Assembly (NCBI GenBank): GCA_002189035.1
Contig: NEEC01000004.1
Span: 868,001 to 932,000, forward strand
Origin: Utricularia gibba
Lineage: Eukaryota; Streptophyta; Magnoliopsida; Lamiales; Lentibulariaceae
DNA length: 64,000 nt
Reading direction: 5' to 3'
Below, in pieces: positions 11,638 through 21,370 of this stretch. The translations under genes were made by a program, and so were the position numbers. Below the pieces are notes generated by a model that was not told the DNA's origin, made no database searches, and saw only the letters and a program-made list of their open reading frames with translations. Every line of letters begins with the position of its first letter. Within the stretch, counting starts at the first letter, position 1.

Positions 11638-12183
11638 CTACATGTTAGAACTGTCCTTGAACAAATGGAGGAGGCTTCTGGTGGTTCTGATGCTCCTCAA
11701 CTTCACACTCTCCTCCTTCTGAAACATCCCACTGGACGGAGGATGCTCCATCTCCAAACTCTCCCTCCCCCACCGCCCCGACCCGAATATCCGTCCTCCG
11801 CCGCTCTTTCCCGGCCTCACCATCGCCTTCAGCGTGCTGATAGACCACTTTCGCCACGTGAAAGCCCCCGTGACCGACACGGGACGAGCCCGATTGATCG
11901 CCAGCGGCAATGGGGGTATTATGGCGATATCCTCAACGTCCTTCAGTAGTAGCTTTGGAGGAAGATCCAGCTCCAAGCATCTACCCAGCTTACTATTCTT
12001 GGGAGGGGTTGTCGTGCTCGTGACGATCCCCAGGGGCTTCCCGGGAGCCTCCTCCCATCGGAACGGGATCGAAACTGGGAGGTGGGCCGGAGGGGTTTCG
12101 CCTTTCAGCTGCGCTCTTGGTTTGCTCGGGAGCTTAGACAAGCAAAGCTTTGGAGTGGAACGTGGCTCATCTCCCATCACCAT
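11638..12183 (-). CDS. DUF688 family protein
   Basis: Single-exon gene of 181 codons. It carries the family signature IPFRWEEAPGKPLG (residues ~40-53), followed by a proline-rich stretch and a basic, serine-rich C-terminal half (SVKLRSIRTTRSLLHLFKD). Plant DUF688 proteins are of unknown function and largely disordered. No signal peptide or membrane segment is seen. The start could be either methionine of MVMGDEP. The gene is convergent with the hydrolase and divergent from TAP46, with about 780 bp to the TAP46 start. Confidence 0.8.
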   Translation of the reverse strand: MVMGDEPRSTPKLCLSKLPSKPRAQLKGETPPAHLPVSIPFRWEEAPGKPLGIVTSTTTPPKNSKLGRCLELDLPPKLLLKDVEDIAIIPPLPLAINRARPVSVTGAFTWRKWSISTLKAMVRPGKSGGGRIFGSGRWGRESLEMEHPPSSGMFQKEESVKLRSIRTTRSLLHLFKDSSNM

Positions 12184-12961
12184 GAAGCGAAGCAGGACGC
12201 AAGGGGGGAATTATCTGTTTTAAATGGCGGGTGGGAGGAGTTTTCAGTCATTATTCACGCAGAGGCTCCTCCGTCTCCCTTCAACATTTTTCACGGGGGG
12301 AGCGGCAAGTGGGCTGTTAACGGGGAGGGAGTCCACGCCCGGTGCTGTCAGCTGCGATACAATGAATGAGAGTCACTATTTTTATATATCGACTTGATTT
12401 AGACACTATTTTTTTAATGCTAATTTAAGCAATTCCACGTGTAAATCACTTATATGTTACGCGAGAAATAATTTTTAAAAAAAGAATATTTGAGAAAATA
12501 GCGGAAAAAAATAAATAAATGTGTAATTCTCATTGATGAGGATTTTCAAACACCACCTAAATCGGTGAGGCTAACAACACATGCTATTCGCTCTATTACA
12601 AATAAATGGGCCAACTGCACAAATTGAAAATTGACAAGTTTAATAGGCTAAATAGACCAATCACAGCAACACACGTGACAAAAATAACTCTGCCAGCTCA
12701 TCGGTTTTTTTTTTTAATTTCTTTGCATCAATTAGAATAAAATCATTTTAATTTCTTCTCAAATTTTTAAGTGTTTAAAGGCCCGGCAGTTTTTGAGTAT
12801 GCATAAATGTATTGATGAGCTTGAGCCTTTCGGCCCAAATAGTCCAGGTCCAGGTTCGTATTCAGTTCCACGACATTCCGGTGGACGAGTATGCTCTGTC
12901 GTTGAGGGTTAACCCTAATTTCATTGATCGAGGTTTGCTTGTTTGTCATCACTTCGGAGAA
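12184..12961. other. divergent promoter region, DUF688 (-) / TAP46 (+)
   Basis: AT-rich spacer. Close to the TAP46 start it contains GGCCCA (12832-12837), the complement of a TGGGCC Site II-type element common in promoters of growth-related plant genes. No gene is seen. Confidence 0.35.
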
Positions 12962-15238
12962 ATGGTGGAATTGAATGTGGAGGAGATGTCTCTGCCGGTT
13001 ATTTTCGACAAGGCTCGAAAAATTCACCTCGCGACCACAGAAGCTTCGGTTGATCAGGTACTTTTGTGGTTCAGATGTTTTTTTCCCCTGCTACGATCAT
13101 TTCGCGTCATTTGGGTGTGATTTCTAGGATACGATCAGGGTGGCTTGCGATTTGTTCAGAAAATGCGAGGACATGGTCGGAAAGCTGGGTTTGTTTTCGC
13201 GTAATGAGTCGAAGGATGATATCACCACCACCAATCTCAAATACCTTCTCGTAAGATTTTCAGTGTTCTTCCTGATGTTTTTCCGTGTGAATTGGTGAGC
13301 GTGTAAATTAGCGTGAAAGAAAACGTCACTGAAGAATCCAGCTGTTGGGCTTTCTCCGTCTTTGATGTCAATTATCGTGATCGACTGTGCACAAAACATC
13401 TTATCCTCGCTGGATGCTTAACACTGCGTGACCGTCGTCGCTGTTATTGCGCATTTAGCTTTTACATAACCAAGCAAGTTTATTTTGTTGCTCTTAGAAT
13501 GGTCTGGGACCTCTGGGTTACTGCATGTAGGTACCATATTACCTTGGTGAGCTGATGGAGAAAATTTCTGAAGAGGATAGGATTGAAATCCTCATTGCTT
13601 CACGAGCCAAGTTGAAGGTATTTTTATCGCATAGTTTTGTTTTTAATAATTATGTTGCATTTGGACGTTTCTGGATCCAGCATGAATCCTGAATCATATG
13701 TATCCTGTAAGTAGGAGTTTATATCATTCTGTGAGACTATGGAGCTTGTACCCGAGTTTGAACTCGAGTCCTGTGTTCAAGCGAGTATTACATCTGCTGA
13801 TAGAAGAGCTAAGAAGGTCAGACTAGACTGGTTTCTTGTTTCTTTTTCAATCTTTTTTTTCCTTTGTGTTGAATCCTTTGAGTTTGACACGGCTGTTTCA
13901 ACTTTGGACCCTATTGTCCTGATGCTATGGTGTGTGTATACATGTCCTTAATTACTCAGATTGCTCGTTTCAAACGTCAAAAAGCAGCTGAGTCCAAGTT
14001 GCTGGAGTTGAAGGAGCGAAAAGAGCGGCGTGGGCGTTCATCAAGAGCTTCCGTAATGTCAACCACAGCTGATGCAGGGGAAGAGGATATGGGGGATGAT
14101 GATGGGGAAGAAGAAAGAGAGGTTTGTTTTCTTGTTAAAGATTTTCAGTGCATGTGTGGTTTTTTTCAGTTCATTTTATAAATATGTCAGTGCATTTCCT
14201 CGTACCCTAACTATTTTGTGGTATGTTTTGCAAAATAACTTAACTCCATGCTTCCACACGTCAAACGGATTTTCATTTCATGCGTTCTGATTACTTGAGT
14301 ACTGACTATTGCCCGTTGCAGGCATGGTTAACAACCATCTCCTTGGCAATGTGTAAGGTTCGTAAGATATTGCATTAATGTGCATCAACAATGGCAAAAA
14401 TATGCAGTCTGGTTTTAGTTATGACTGTAAACTGCAGGCATTTGATCTGTTGGAGATGCTGAAGAAAGAGGAAGAAATGCTATCTGCTGTAAAAGAATTG
14501 CAGGAAAAGGTGCCTTTTGGATTATATTTAATGAGCAGCTAAATAGGGCTTCAAAGCATGAAGGGTATAATTCATGTACCAGATTCTAATATCTTATGCA
14601 CTAACGTGTATCCCAGTATCAAGATAATGAGCTTTCACGATCCATGCTCGATGACCGTGCAAAAAAAGCAGAAGCATGGCATCGAGATGCTGCCACAAGA
14701 GGTCGATACAGCAAACCCGCTGCTCCAATAACATGTGCTACTTTTGCTCAAGATGTCTTGGAAGGTAGGGCTAAGGTCTCAGAATACCATGAACACAAGC
14801 ACCAACCTATGATATTCGGGCCAGCTAGTCTCGTGAGCAGAAATCCGACTTCGGAGCGGGAGAAAATCGCAGCTCAAGTCTTCCAGCCTCACTACAGGTA
14901 TCCCAAAGCGGTCTGCAGTTAACAAAATCTGAATTGGAAAAGGGATTATTCACTGCATAAAATTCTATGCGACTATTTATTTTCCCAACAGATTGCCAAC
15001 CATGAGCATCGAGGAAGCTGGGTTGAAAGAGATGGAGATAATGAATAAATGGCAGGAAAGGAATGCGAAGATGCTTGAAGAGGCAAACTCGTCATGGCAC
15101 ACAGATCGTAAAGAGACGCGGACAGAAGAGGAGGACGAGGAAGATGATGCTGCACAAGCGAAAGCAAGAGCGTGGGACGACTGGAAAGATGAGAACCCCA
15201 GAGGAGCTGGAAATAAGAAGCTCACTCCATGTGGATGA
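12962..15238 (+). CDS. TAP46: PP2A regulatory subunit TAP46 (IGBP1/Tap42 family)
   Basis: Nine exons (12962-13057, 13128-13250, 13531-13617, 13715-13816, 13960-14121, 14322-14357, 14438-14509, 14617-14897, 14992-15238), all GT-AG and in phase, encode 401 residues, close to the ~405 of known plant TAP46. Family signatures are present throughout: LPVIFDKARKIHLATTEAS, TTNLKYLLVPYYLGEL, SADRRAKKIARFKRQKAAES, AEAWHRDAATRGRYSKPAAP, MIFGPASLV and the C-terminus DDWKDENPRGAGNKKLTPCG. TAP46 binds PP2A-type catalytic subunits and acts downstream of TOR kinase in growth control and nutrient signalling. The frame is open upstream of 12962, but MVELNVEEMSLP gives the length and N-terminus expected for the family. 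The gene appears intact. Confidence 0.96.
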
Positions 15239-15560
15239 ACTTCAGATTGTATGGAGGATGCAATATCTATTATATGTATTGATTGTGTTGTCATCCGGCC
15301 GGTTGATGATGATCAGGAGTTGTCGGTGTTGCTTCCAACCCCGTTATTCCCTACGTAGACACTGCTTGGGTCTCAAAGCGCTTTGTTTCTTCTTCAGTTG
15401 TACACCTTTTGCAGCGAACAGTCAAGAATTCCTCGTATGACAAAGCAGTAACATATAAAACACCATTCCCATAAACAGGACTACGAAAAACGTTCAAGGT
15501 TTACTTTAGTTCCAAATTGAGATATTATGAACGGAGATGAAAGCATTAGTCTATATTGTA
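15239..15560. other. TAP46 3' UTR and U4 3' flank
   Basis: Contains the 3' UTR of TAP46 and, on the opposite strand, the 3' flank of the U4 gene. No other feature is visible. Confidence 0.4.
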
Positions 15561-15710
15561 GGGTAGATCCAAGGTCCACCCTTCCAAAAATTCTCTTAGG
15601 CTTGAGGCGAACCCAAGCCTAAGAGGGGGTTTGGAAATAGTTTTCAACCAGCAATAGACGCGCCTCGGTTAGAACCTCACTAGCTGCGTCATTGCCCCAA
15701 GCGCAAAGAT
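15561..15710 (-). ncRNA. U4 spliceosomal snRNA
   Basis: Read on the minus strand, the 5' end ATCTTTGCGCTTGGGG and the blocks GAGGTTCTAACCGAGGCGCG and TATTGCTGGTTGAAAACT match U4. The central hairpin is CTCTTAGGCTTG/CAAGCCTAAGAG. It is followed by the Sm site AATTTTTGG and a terminal stem-loop GGGTGGACC..GGATCTACCC; the length of about 150 nt is normal for plant U4. The first ~17 nt can pair with GCCCCTGCGCAAGGAT of the neighbouring U6 gene (stem II), and TTGCTGGTT can pair with GATTAGCA of U6 (stem I, with G-U wobbles). U4 chaperones U6 in the U4/U6 and tri-snRNP particles. The exact 3' end is estimated. It looks functional because the promoter elements, Sm site and stems are all intact. Confidence 0.93.
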
Positions 15711-15734
15711 AGGTTAACTCGTGTCGGATGTCCC

Positions 15735-15786
15735 TTTTTATAAGACCCACTATCTCTCACCTTATTTCCAAAAACCGATGTGGGAC
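15735..15786 (-). promoter_or_regulatory. U4 snRNA promoter: USE and TATA box (Pol II spacing)
   Basis: On the minus strand the upstream sequence element GTCCCACATCG (15776-15786) is followed after about 31-33 bp by a TATA element TATAAAAA (15735-15742), which lies about 30 bp upstream of the U4 5' end at 15710. In plant snRNA genes this USE-TATA distance, one helical turn longer than in U6 genes, specifies RNA polymerase II. Confidence 0.88.
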
Positions 15787-16236
15787 AAATTTTCGCCTCT
15801 TGCCACTCGCCACTCCTCTTCGTCACTCCATCTGTAGGGTTCGAATAATCTACAGCTCAATTTTGAAACTCCCTCTCAGAACACTCCGAAACCTTCCCAA
15901 TTTCCCTCTTGGAACCCCCCTTTTCTCTCTGTTCTTCTCTGAAACGACGAGTTAGTTAAGTTGCTTTTCTTCACTGTTCGGCAGCGAGCGAACGTGGACA
16001 CGGCTGCGCCAAAGGCTTCTCTCGATATCCTCGCCCCTCGGGGTTCGATTCCTTGAACCCAGATAATTTTATGGTATGGAACATTATCTTTATATAAGAA
16101 ATCATCAAAGAAATGTTATTACATCGCAAAAAGTAGAACTAGGCAGAAAACTAGAACTTTCATAACGGGAAGGGAAAAAAACTCTTCAAATTCAAGTTAG
16201 TTACAAGAGCGCAGGAATGGTCTGAGAATGATCACT
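15787..16236. other. shared intergenic region between U4 and U6 promoters
   Basis: About 450 bp between the two divergent USE elements. It contains a B-box-like GGTTCGATTCC at about 16039, but no tRNA can be folded around it. No other feature is visible. Confidence 0.4.
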
Positions 16237-16280
16237 ATCCCACATCGGCTTTTAAAAGCTAAATTGTTTGGTTTATATAA
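16237..16280 (+). promoter_or_regulatory. U6 snRNA promoter: USE and TATA box (Pol III spacing)
   Basis: The USE ATCCCACATCG (16237-16247) and TATA box TTTATATAA (16272-16280) are separated by about 24 bp, the spacing that directs RNA polymerase III in plant U6 genes. The transcript starts about 22 bp after the TATA box. Confidence 0.93.
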
Positions 16281-16301
16281 AGAACGAGGTTGTGTTAGTT
16301 C

Positions 16302-16321
16302 GTCCCTTCGGGGACATCCGA

Positions 16322-16353
<32 letters not shown>

Positions 16354-16403
16354 GGCCCCTGCGCAAGGATGACACGCATAAATCGAGAAATGGTCCAAAT
16401 TTT
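16302..16403 (+). ncRNA. U6 spliceosomal snRNA
   Basis: Near-perfect plant U6: 5' hairpin GTCCCTTCGGGGACATCCG, the ACAGAGA box (GATACAGAGAAGATTAGC), the AGC catalytic triad, ATGGCCCCTGCGCAAGGATG, and the 3' end AATCGAGAAATGGTCCAAAT. A T-run at 16400-16408 terminates Pol III. U6 forms the catalytic centre of the spliceosome after release from U4. Promoter, internal sequence and terminator are all intact, so the gene is probably active. Confidence 0.97.
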
Positions 16404-16971
16404 TTTTTACTTCATTTCGGAATTCAAAAATTACAAAAGGGAAAAGAGAGTAGCATTTGCACTTCCTTCTACATTTTAAAATTTTGTTTCCAAGGATATT
16501 GTCAGTAGATTTGGGCGACTTTTTTATCCATTGGACAAAATTATCCTGAAAATTTAAACTGGATTCAATAACTCAACAGCTTCTTGCTGAAATACAACAA
16601 AAGAATCTAGTTGCTGTGAAGAATAAACAAAACCACAAGTCAGTCTACTGCCAGGAGCAGGCTTCAACTCCTGTATGTGCAGTTTAGTTGTCCCCTGCTT
16701 TCATTCAACGGATGGATCATGAGCGTAACACAATGCCAAAACATCAACCTCCACGATTCTGCTTCATGTGGAAGAATATCTGCAAACCCAATTCGACGCT
16801 CATCAGCTTCGAATGTGTTGCATCCATCATCCGTAAGTATTTACACCTCTAGTCGCTGTTTTGCGATCTGAGAAAGTGTGTTTATCCCTGCAGGTCGAGC
16901 TGAATGAGCAGATATCATTTGCTAGCTCAATGATCCAGCAGCAGTGAAAAAGAGACCAAGAGCTTACTTAG
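16404..16971. other. U6 3' flank and 5PTase 3' UTR
   Basis: Between the U6 terminator and the stop codon of the minus-strand 5PTase gene. Part is expected to be that gene's 3' UTR. No further gene is seen. Confidence 0.4.
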
Positions 16972-19744
16972 TTAGATGAAGCAAAGCTCTGTGTAACCAA
17001 GGGAAGAAGAAGAGTACGGTAGCAGCTCCTCTGCCTGCACTCTCGAGCTCGAGCTTTCCCTCAGCTGGTCCGGAATGGATTCGATCTCAACCCAAAAGAC
17101 ACCGGAAACTGGTCTGTGATCCGAAAATCTCGACTCGCCACGGATGTATGATAGCTGCTGGATTCCGGTTCCATACCACAGAATTCTATCACACCTTCAT
17201 GTGTTGAGGTATGCAGATCAGAGTAAGCTTGGAAGAGATCACCACCATCAACGTTCTGTAAGGAATGTTACTTACCAGGCAGGAGTTCTTCTCTTTTCTT
17301 CCGGTGCAAGTCATCACCTGAGTATCTATCGGAATTATTCGAATACTTGTACGTTGGTGGGAAATATATCTTCCCTTCCCTCCAACCGTTGAAAACATGG
17401 CCTCTTCTCTGCTCTATTCTCAGCTGTCAGCAAAGAAAACGAGAGTAAACTGGACTGAATGCTTTGAGGAATTGTGTTTTCCAAGCAAACAAGCATACTT
17501 GGTCCATATCTAGTAGCGCTTTCCAGTTCTGCATTTCGATAAGAGCTTTCGCGGAACGGTATGGTAGTGCGATTCGATAGTTGAGATCTCCAAGCCAGAA
17601 AATACGCCTGGATCAACATATCAAGCAAGAATGTGACAAAGATGAGAATGCTGATGTTAAGTTAATAATCAACACAATGCTTACTCATGTTCAAGAATGG
17701 TCTCTGGGGATTTCTCCTCATGGATGCTGTTGACACGAGGGAACTGTGTCTTCCTCAGGATCTCCAAGAAATCAGCATTTCGACGTAGCTCATCGCCATC
17801 TTTTTCACCAGATGACAAGTGACTGCACACGAAGCAAAGACTGGTCTGGTGCAACAGCATGCTTATTGAAATGGATCCCTGAAACAGACAATCAGCTTTG
17901 GTTCATAAATCCAGGGAGTTGCCAAAACACTCATGTAAATGACTTCTTTTGATGAATATAATCTACCTTATTACCAAGGTAGCCCATCAATCCTCTTCCA
18001 ACACATGAAATCTTTATGTTCCGAACATGTTCTATAAGCTCACTCCGGATCCAAACTGTCAGAAAAATTCCAACCATTTGCTTACTAGCCACTAAACAGT
18101 GTCTTGTTGAGCATTCATGGAGAGCATACGCATCTTTTCCAACATGTGCATTTGGAGAATGCATTGATGCACTTGGTGAATCCCCTGGCAGATAATCCTC
18201 ATCTGAACCCCATCGAGAAAAATCACTCAATCTCTGCCCCAAAGAGTAGTCACTTGTGCGCCTGCTAGAGGAATAGTCACTCACTCGAGGAGCAGAAGAA
18301 TAATCACTTGGCCTTTGGCTAGAGGAGCCTTCACTTCCTCTGTGACCCCATCTCATATTTGGGCCATAATCGCTAGCTCTATGACCAAACATGACCCTAT
18401 CAGACACACTGCATCCCTGATCAGCATGAGCTTGAAATGCTGATACATCGCTTCCTGTTCTCCAGCCTTTTGGTGTTTGGAAGGAGCGGCGAGGAAGCAT
18501 TGTTGAAGGTTTGTGGCCTACAGATCCCTCGAAATCTGCATTCCATTCAGCAACTGGTTTTGGGATCGGAGATGACATATAACGTCCACTGCCCCCACTA
18601 GCACCTGGAGCTCTGTTCAATGTTCTCTTGATAAGAGCAATCCATTTTTTAGCTGGTCCATTGTCCTCAGCACCAAGGATGTTGCCAGCATTCAGAGGAA
18701 CTATTTCTTGGAACCTTAGCACAAAAGTCCAACATATTCTATAAGAAAGTAACAAGGCACAAAATTCACATCATTCACTCAAATCACAGATACCACACCC
18801 TAGCACATAGATGTCAGCTGGTGGAGCAGAATGGAGCCAGTCATCCAAGTTCACATTACTATGTGGCAACTTCCCTCCCACATTCCATGTCGATACAAAG
18901 AGACTGCCCAAGGCATCAAAACAGAACTCGACATTCAGAATAGGTATCAGAGACAAGAAAACATGCTCCAACAATGAACACCTGTAATTCTGTATGTTAA
19001 TAATATGAGGGTGATCCAGATACGCTCTACCCCATCTAGAATGGGAACGAGATTTCGAAAATGAAGAATGCTCGATCACCTTAGGTGGTTTCTCTGCAGA
19101 ATCAAACAGAACTTGAAAAAAAGTCCATGAATGAGTGAGTTAGAAACATGTAGGATGCTGTTTGTAACAGATTTTTCATCGTAGAGCCATCAGAAAAAGT
19201 TAATACGACTACTAACCAGCATTAATCTTCTCGGCACTAGATGGAATCACATCAGAATAGCTGCTATTCCATACATCTCTTCCTACAGCGAAAACAGTCC
19301 AAATAAATCCAACTCTGTGTTCAGAAGAACTGGAGTAACAAATCCTTTCTGACTAATCTTTTAGCCAAAAAAATAATCCCACAAAGGATAGCGACATCCA
19401 GCAGCAATATAAAACAGAACAAAATCACAATCATGATAAATAATATAATATAGATGTATGTCCCCTACTGACTTTTTTTTATCTTCCTAGATATCCTTGA
19501 GATTTGTACGGATTCTTGGGGCTTGAACATCAAAACTGAAATCTTACCTTGGTCAAAAACTTCATCGGCTTGCACTTCCTGATTGCTGCACTTGATATTG
19601 AACCATTTTGTTAACAGCTTCTTGGACCATGAAAGCTTCAGTAGGATCACAATCCACAACTCAATTCAGAATACAAACAAAAAAACGGCAAAGTTAAATG
19701 GGTAAAATAAAAACCTTGTTTCGCTTCGAATCGCCGTCTTTCAT
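16972..19744 (-). CDS. type I inositol polyphosphate 5-phosphatase, CVP2/CVL1-like (apparent 1-nt deletion)
   Basis: Ten exons: 19744-19715, 19635-19548, 19282-19217, 19093-18982, 18903-18799, 18714-17967, 17878-17685, 17607-17499, 17423-17276 and 17194-16972. The N-terminus [16 protein letters not shown] and the repeated RxSDYS motifs match the CVP2/CVL1 branch. Catalytic motifs are [52 protein letters not shown] and [12 protein letters not shown]. The enzyme removes the 5-phosphate from phosphoinositides and inositol phosphates; Arabidopsis CVP2 and CVL1 control vein patterning and membrane traffic. In the ninth exon the frame breaks at about 17302: GDDLH is followed out of frame by KRRTPAW, as if CACCCGGAAG had lost a C. 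Restoring one base also restores the phase to the last exon. The first exon of only 30 nt is inferred from a phase-perfect splice. Confidence 0.9.
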
Positions 19745-21370
19745 TGTTCCTGAAAATTTGCTAACTACCCCCTGTGCGACGGCGCGATACTTGGTTGAAG
19801 CAACTCAATTTCTTTGTAGCTTCACTTCAATTGCACCCAAACTCGAACTCATGCAAAAACTAGCAAATGCTTTTCTCTATTCCAGAGAGAATAAATACTT
19901 CACTACAGATACCCAGGTCAAGATTCAATCTTTCTTCTTAGAAATCTACGTAATGCTTACAAGACATAGTGTACAGGCAGTGATTCAGATCATGAAACCC
20001 AATGCTGAAACAACTTGAGAACAATGAATTTAACGTTCATTATGACTCTCTCATAATTCTTCTCTCCGGGAGTTGAGAGAGGGAAAGGGGGAGACTGAAA
20101 TTCTGTTGCAGCAGTAGCAGCCAGAGCATAGCAGTGCCCCTTGTATTTTGTCTTCTATCACAATAAAGCGCACACCACAACCTTTCAATCTCCCACACAT
20201 ATCCACACTGGTATGTGTGTGCTCTATGGTGCGTTCCTCCTTAATTTCCCCAACAACCATCTGTTCTTTTGGTGCCATTTGCCTTGTTCACCAAAAGCGC
20301 GCAGCCTTATTTAGATTTAGTGAAAAAGACCACTAATTTGGTGCTTGGCAGAGAAAGCAAAAGCAAGGATATAAAGAGAAAAAGCCCAAAATTCAGCACC
20401 AAGAGTACATGATGATTTTGCAGACCACTTCTGCAATTCTTTTGAGGTTGCTATCTGTGTTTCTTCTTCCCTTCTACTACTGCTTTATGTTCTCCTCTTT
20501 ATTGGGCTGTGGAGTTTGTCTCCAAAAGAGAGTCTTTTGACTGTGAGAAATATATACTTTTGTATGTAAAATTGTTTACATAATAAGTTAGAACACCAGA
20601 AGACAGTTCTTCACTCGAAAAAAGAAGCGCACCACCATGAATTCTGCTCGTCATTGAAGAAAGAACAAGAGCCAAGTTGCTCTCTTATCAGTCACCTCAT
20701 GTTAATGTGTTTGATGCCAGATGATTGAAGGGAATGGGAAATGATAACCCCTTACTTAGCTTAGCACTAATCTCCACTAATATTTGTTCAGGAAATGATA
20801 AGGCACCTACCCACTACCACGATTTTGATTTTGTACAAGTCTGTCTTTTCGTCTACCAGACAACCCTCCAAAGCCTTGGATATGACAACATATTGGTCAT
20901 GTTTTTACACCCATCTTATTGAACATGGAGCATAGGGACAAATGTTGTAATGTAATAATCAGAGTATGTTTCTGACCATGAATTTGTAATAGTACGATGT
21001 GGGATATCCACATACAAACCCACCATCACCTAGGTAGTTACACATTACTAAAACTTCAAAGCTAAGAGTGAATTTTTAATTGAACAGTTTTCTGAATTGC
21101 GTGATGAAGGATGTGTTGGAATAAATGCATTGCTTCTCAATCAAGTTGCACAACTTACGGCTTTGTTTTGCTGTAAAAACAACAAAAAGAATTGTCGACC
21201 AATGTAGGATGGGACAGAAGATCTAAGTGACAGGAGCATTTTCAGCACCAGAAAGTATATAAAAAACAGTGCTCTGGACTACAGCTCCTCGGAATGAACA
21301 CAGCTTACCCGAAGATCTGATCTCGTGAAGCTGGAACAAGATGAAAAACCATAACTTTAAGAAAGAATGA
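19745..21370. other. 5PTase upstream region and kinase 3' flank
   Basis: Holds the 5' leader and promoter of the 5PTase gene and the 3' UTR of the kinase gene. A USE-like CGATGTGGGAT (about 20995) has no TATA or snRNA beside it. No other gene is recognised. Confidence 0.4.

Noticed and set aside
16020-16065. B-box-like GGTTCGATTCC, possible tRNA or tRNA-derived SINE between U4 and U6
   Set aside because: No acceptor or anticodon stem can be formed and no A box at the right distance; no target duplication or tail was seen.
20051-20278. 75-codon minus-strand frame starting MAPKEQMVVGEIKEE, considered as 5PTase first exon
   Set aside because: A 30-nt exon at 19744-19715 reconstructs [16 protein letters not shown], the family N-terminus, in perfect phase, so this frame is probably leader sequence.
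20995-21005. Exact snRNA USE motif (CGATGTGGGAT, minus strand)
   Set aside because: No TATA box at 24 or 33 bp and no snRNA-like sequence downstream; treated as chance or a relic.
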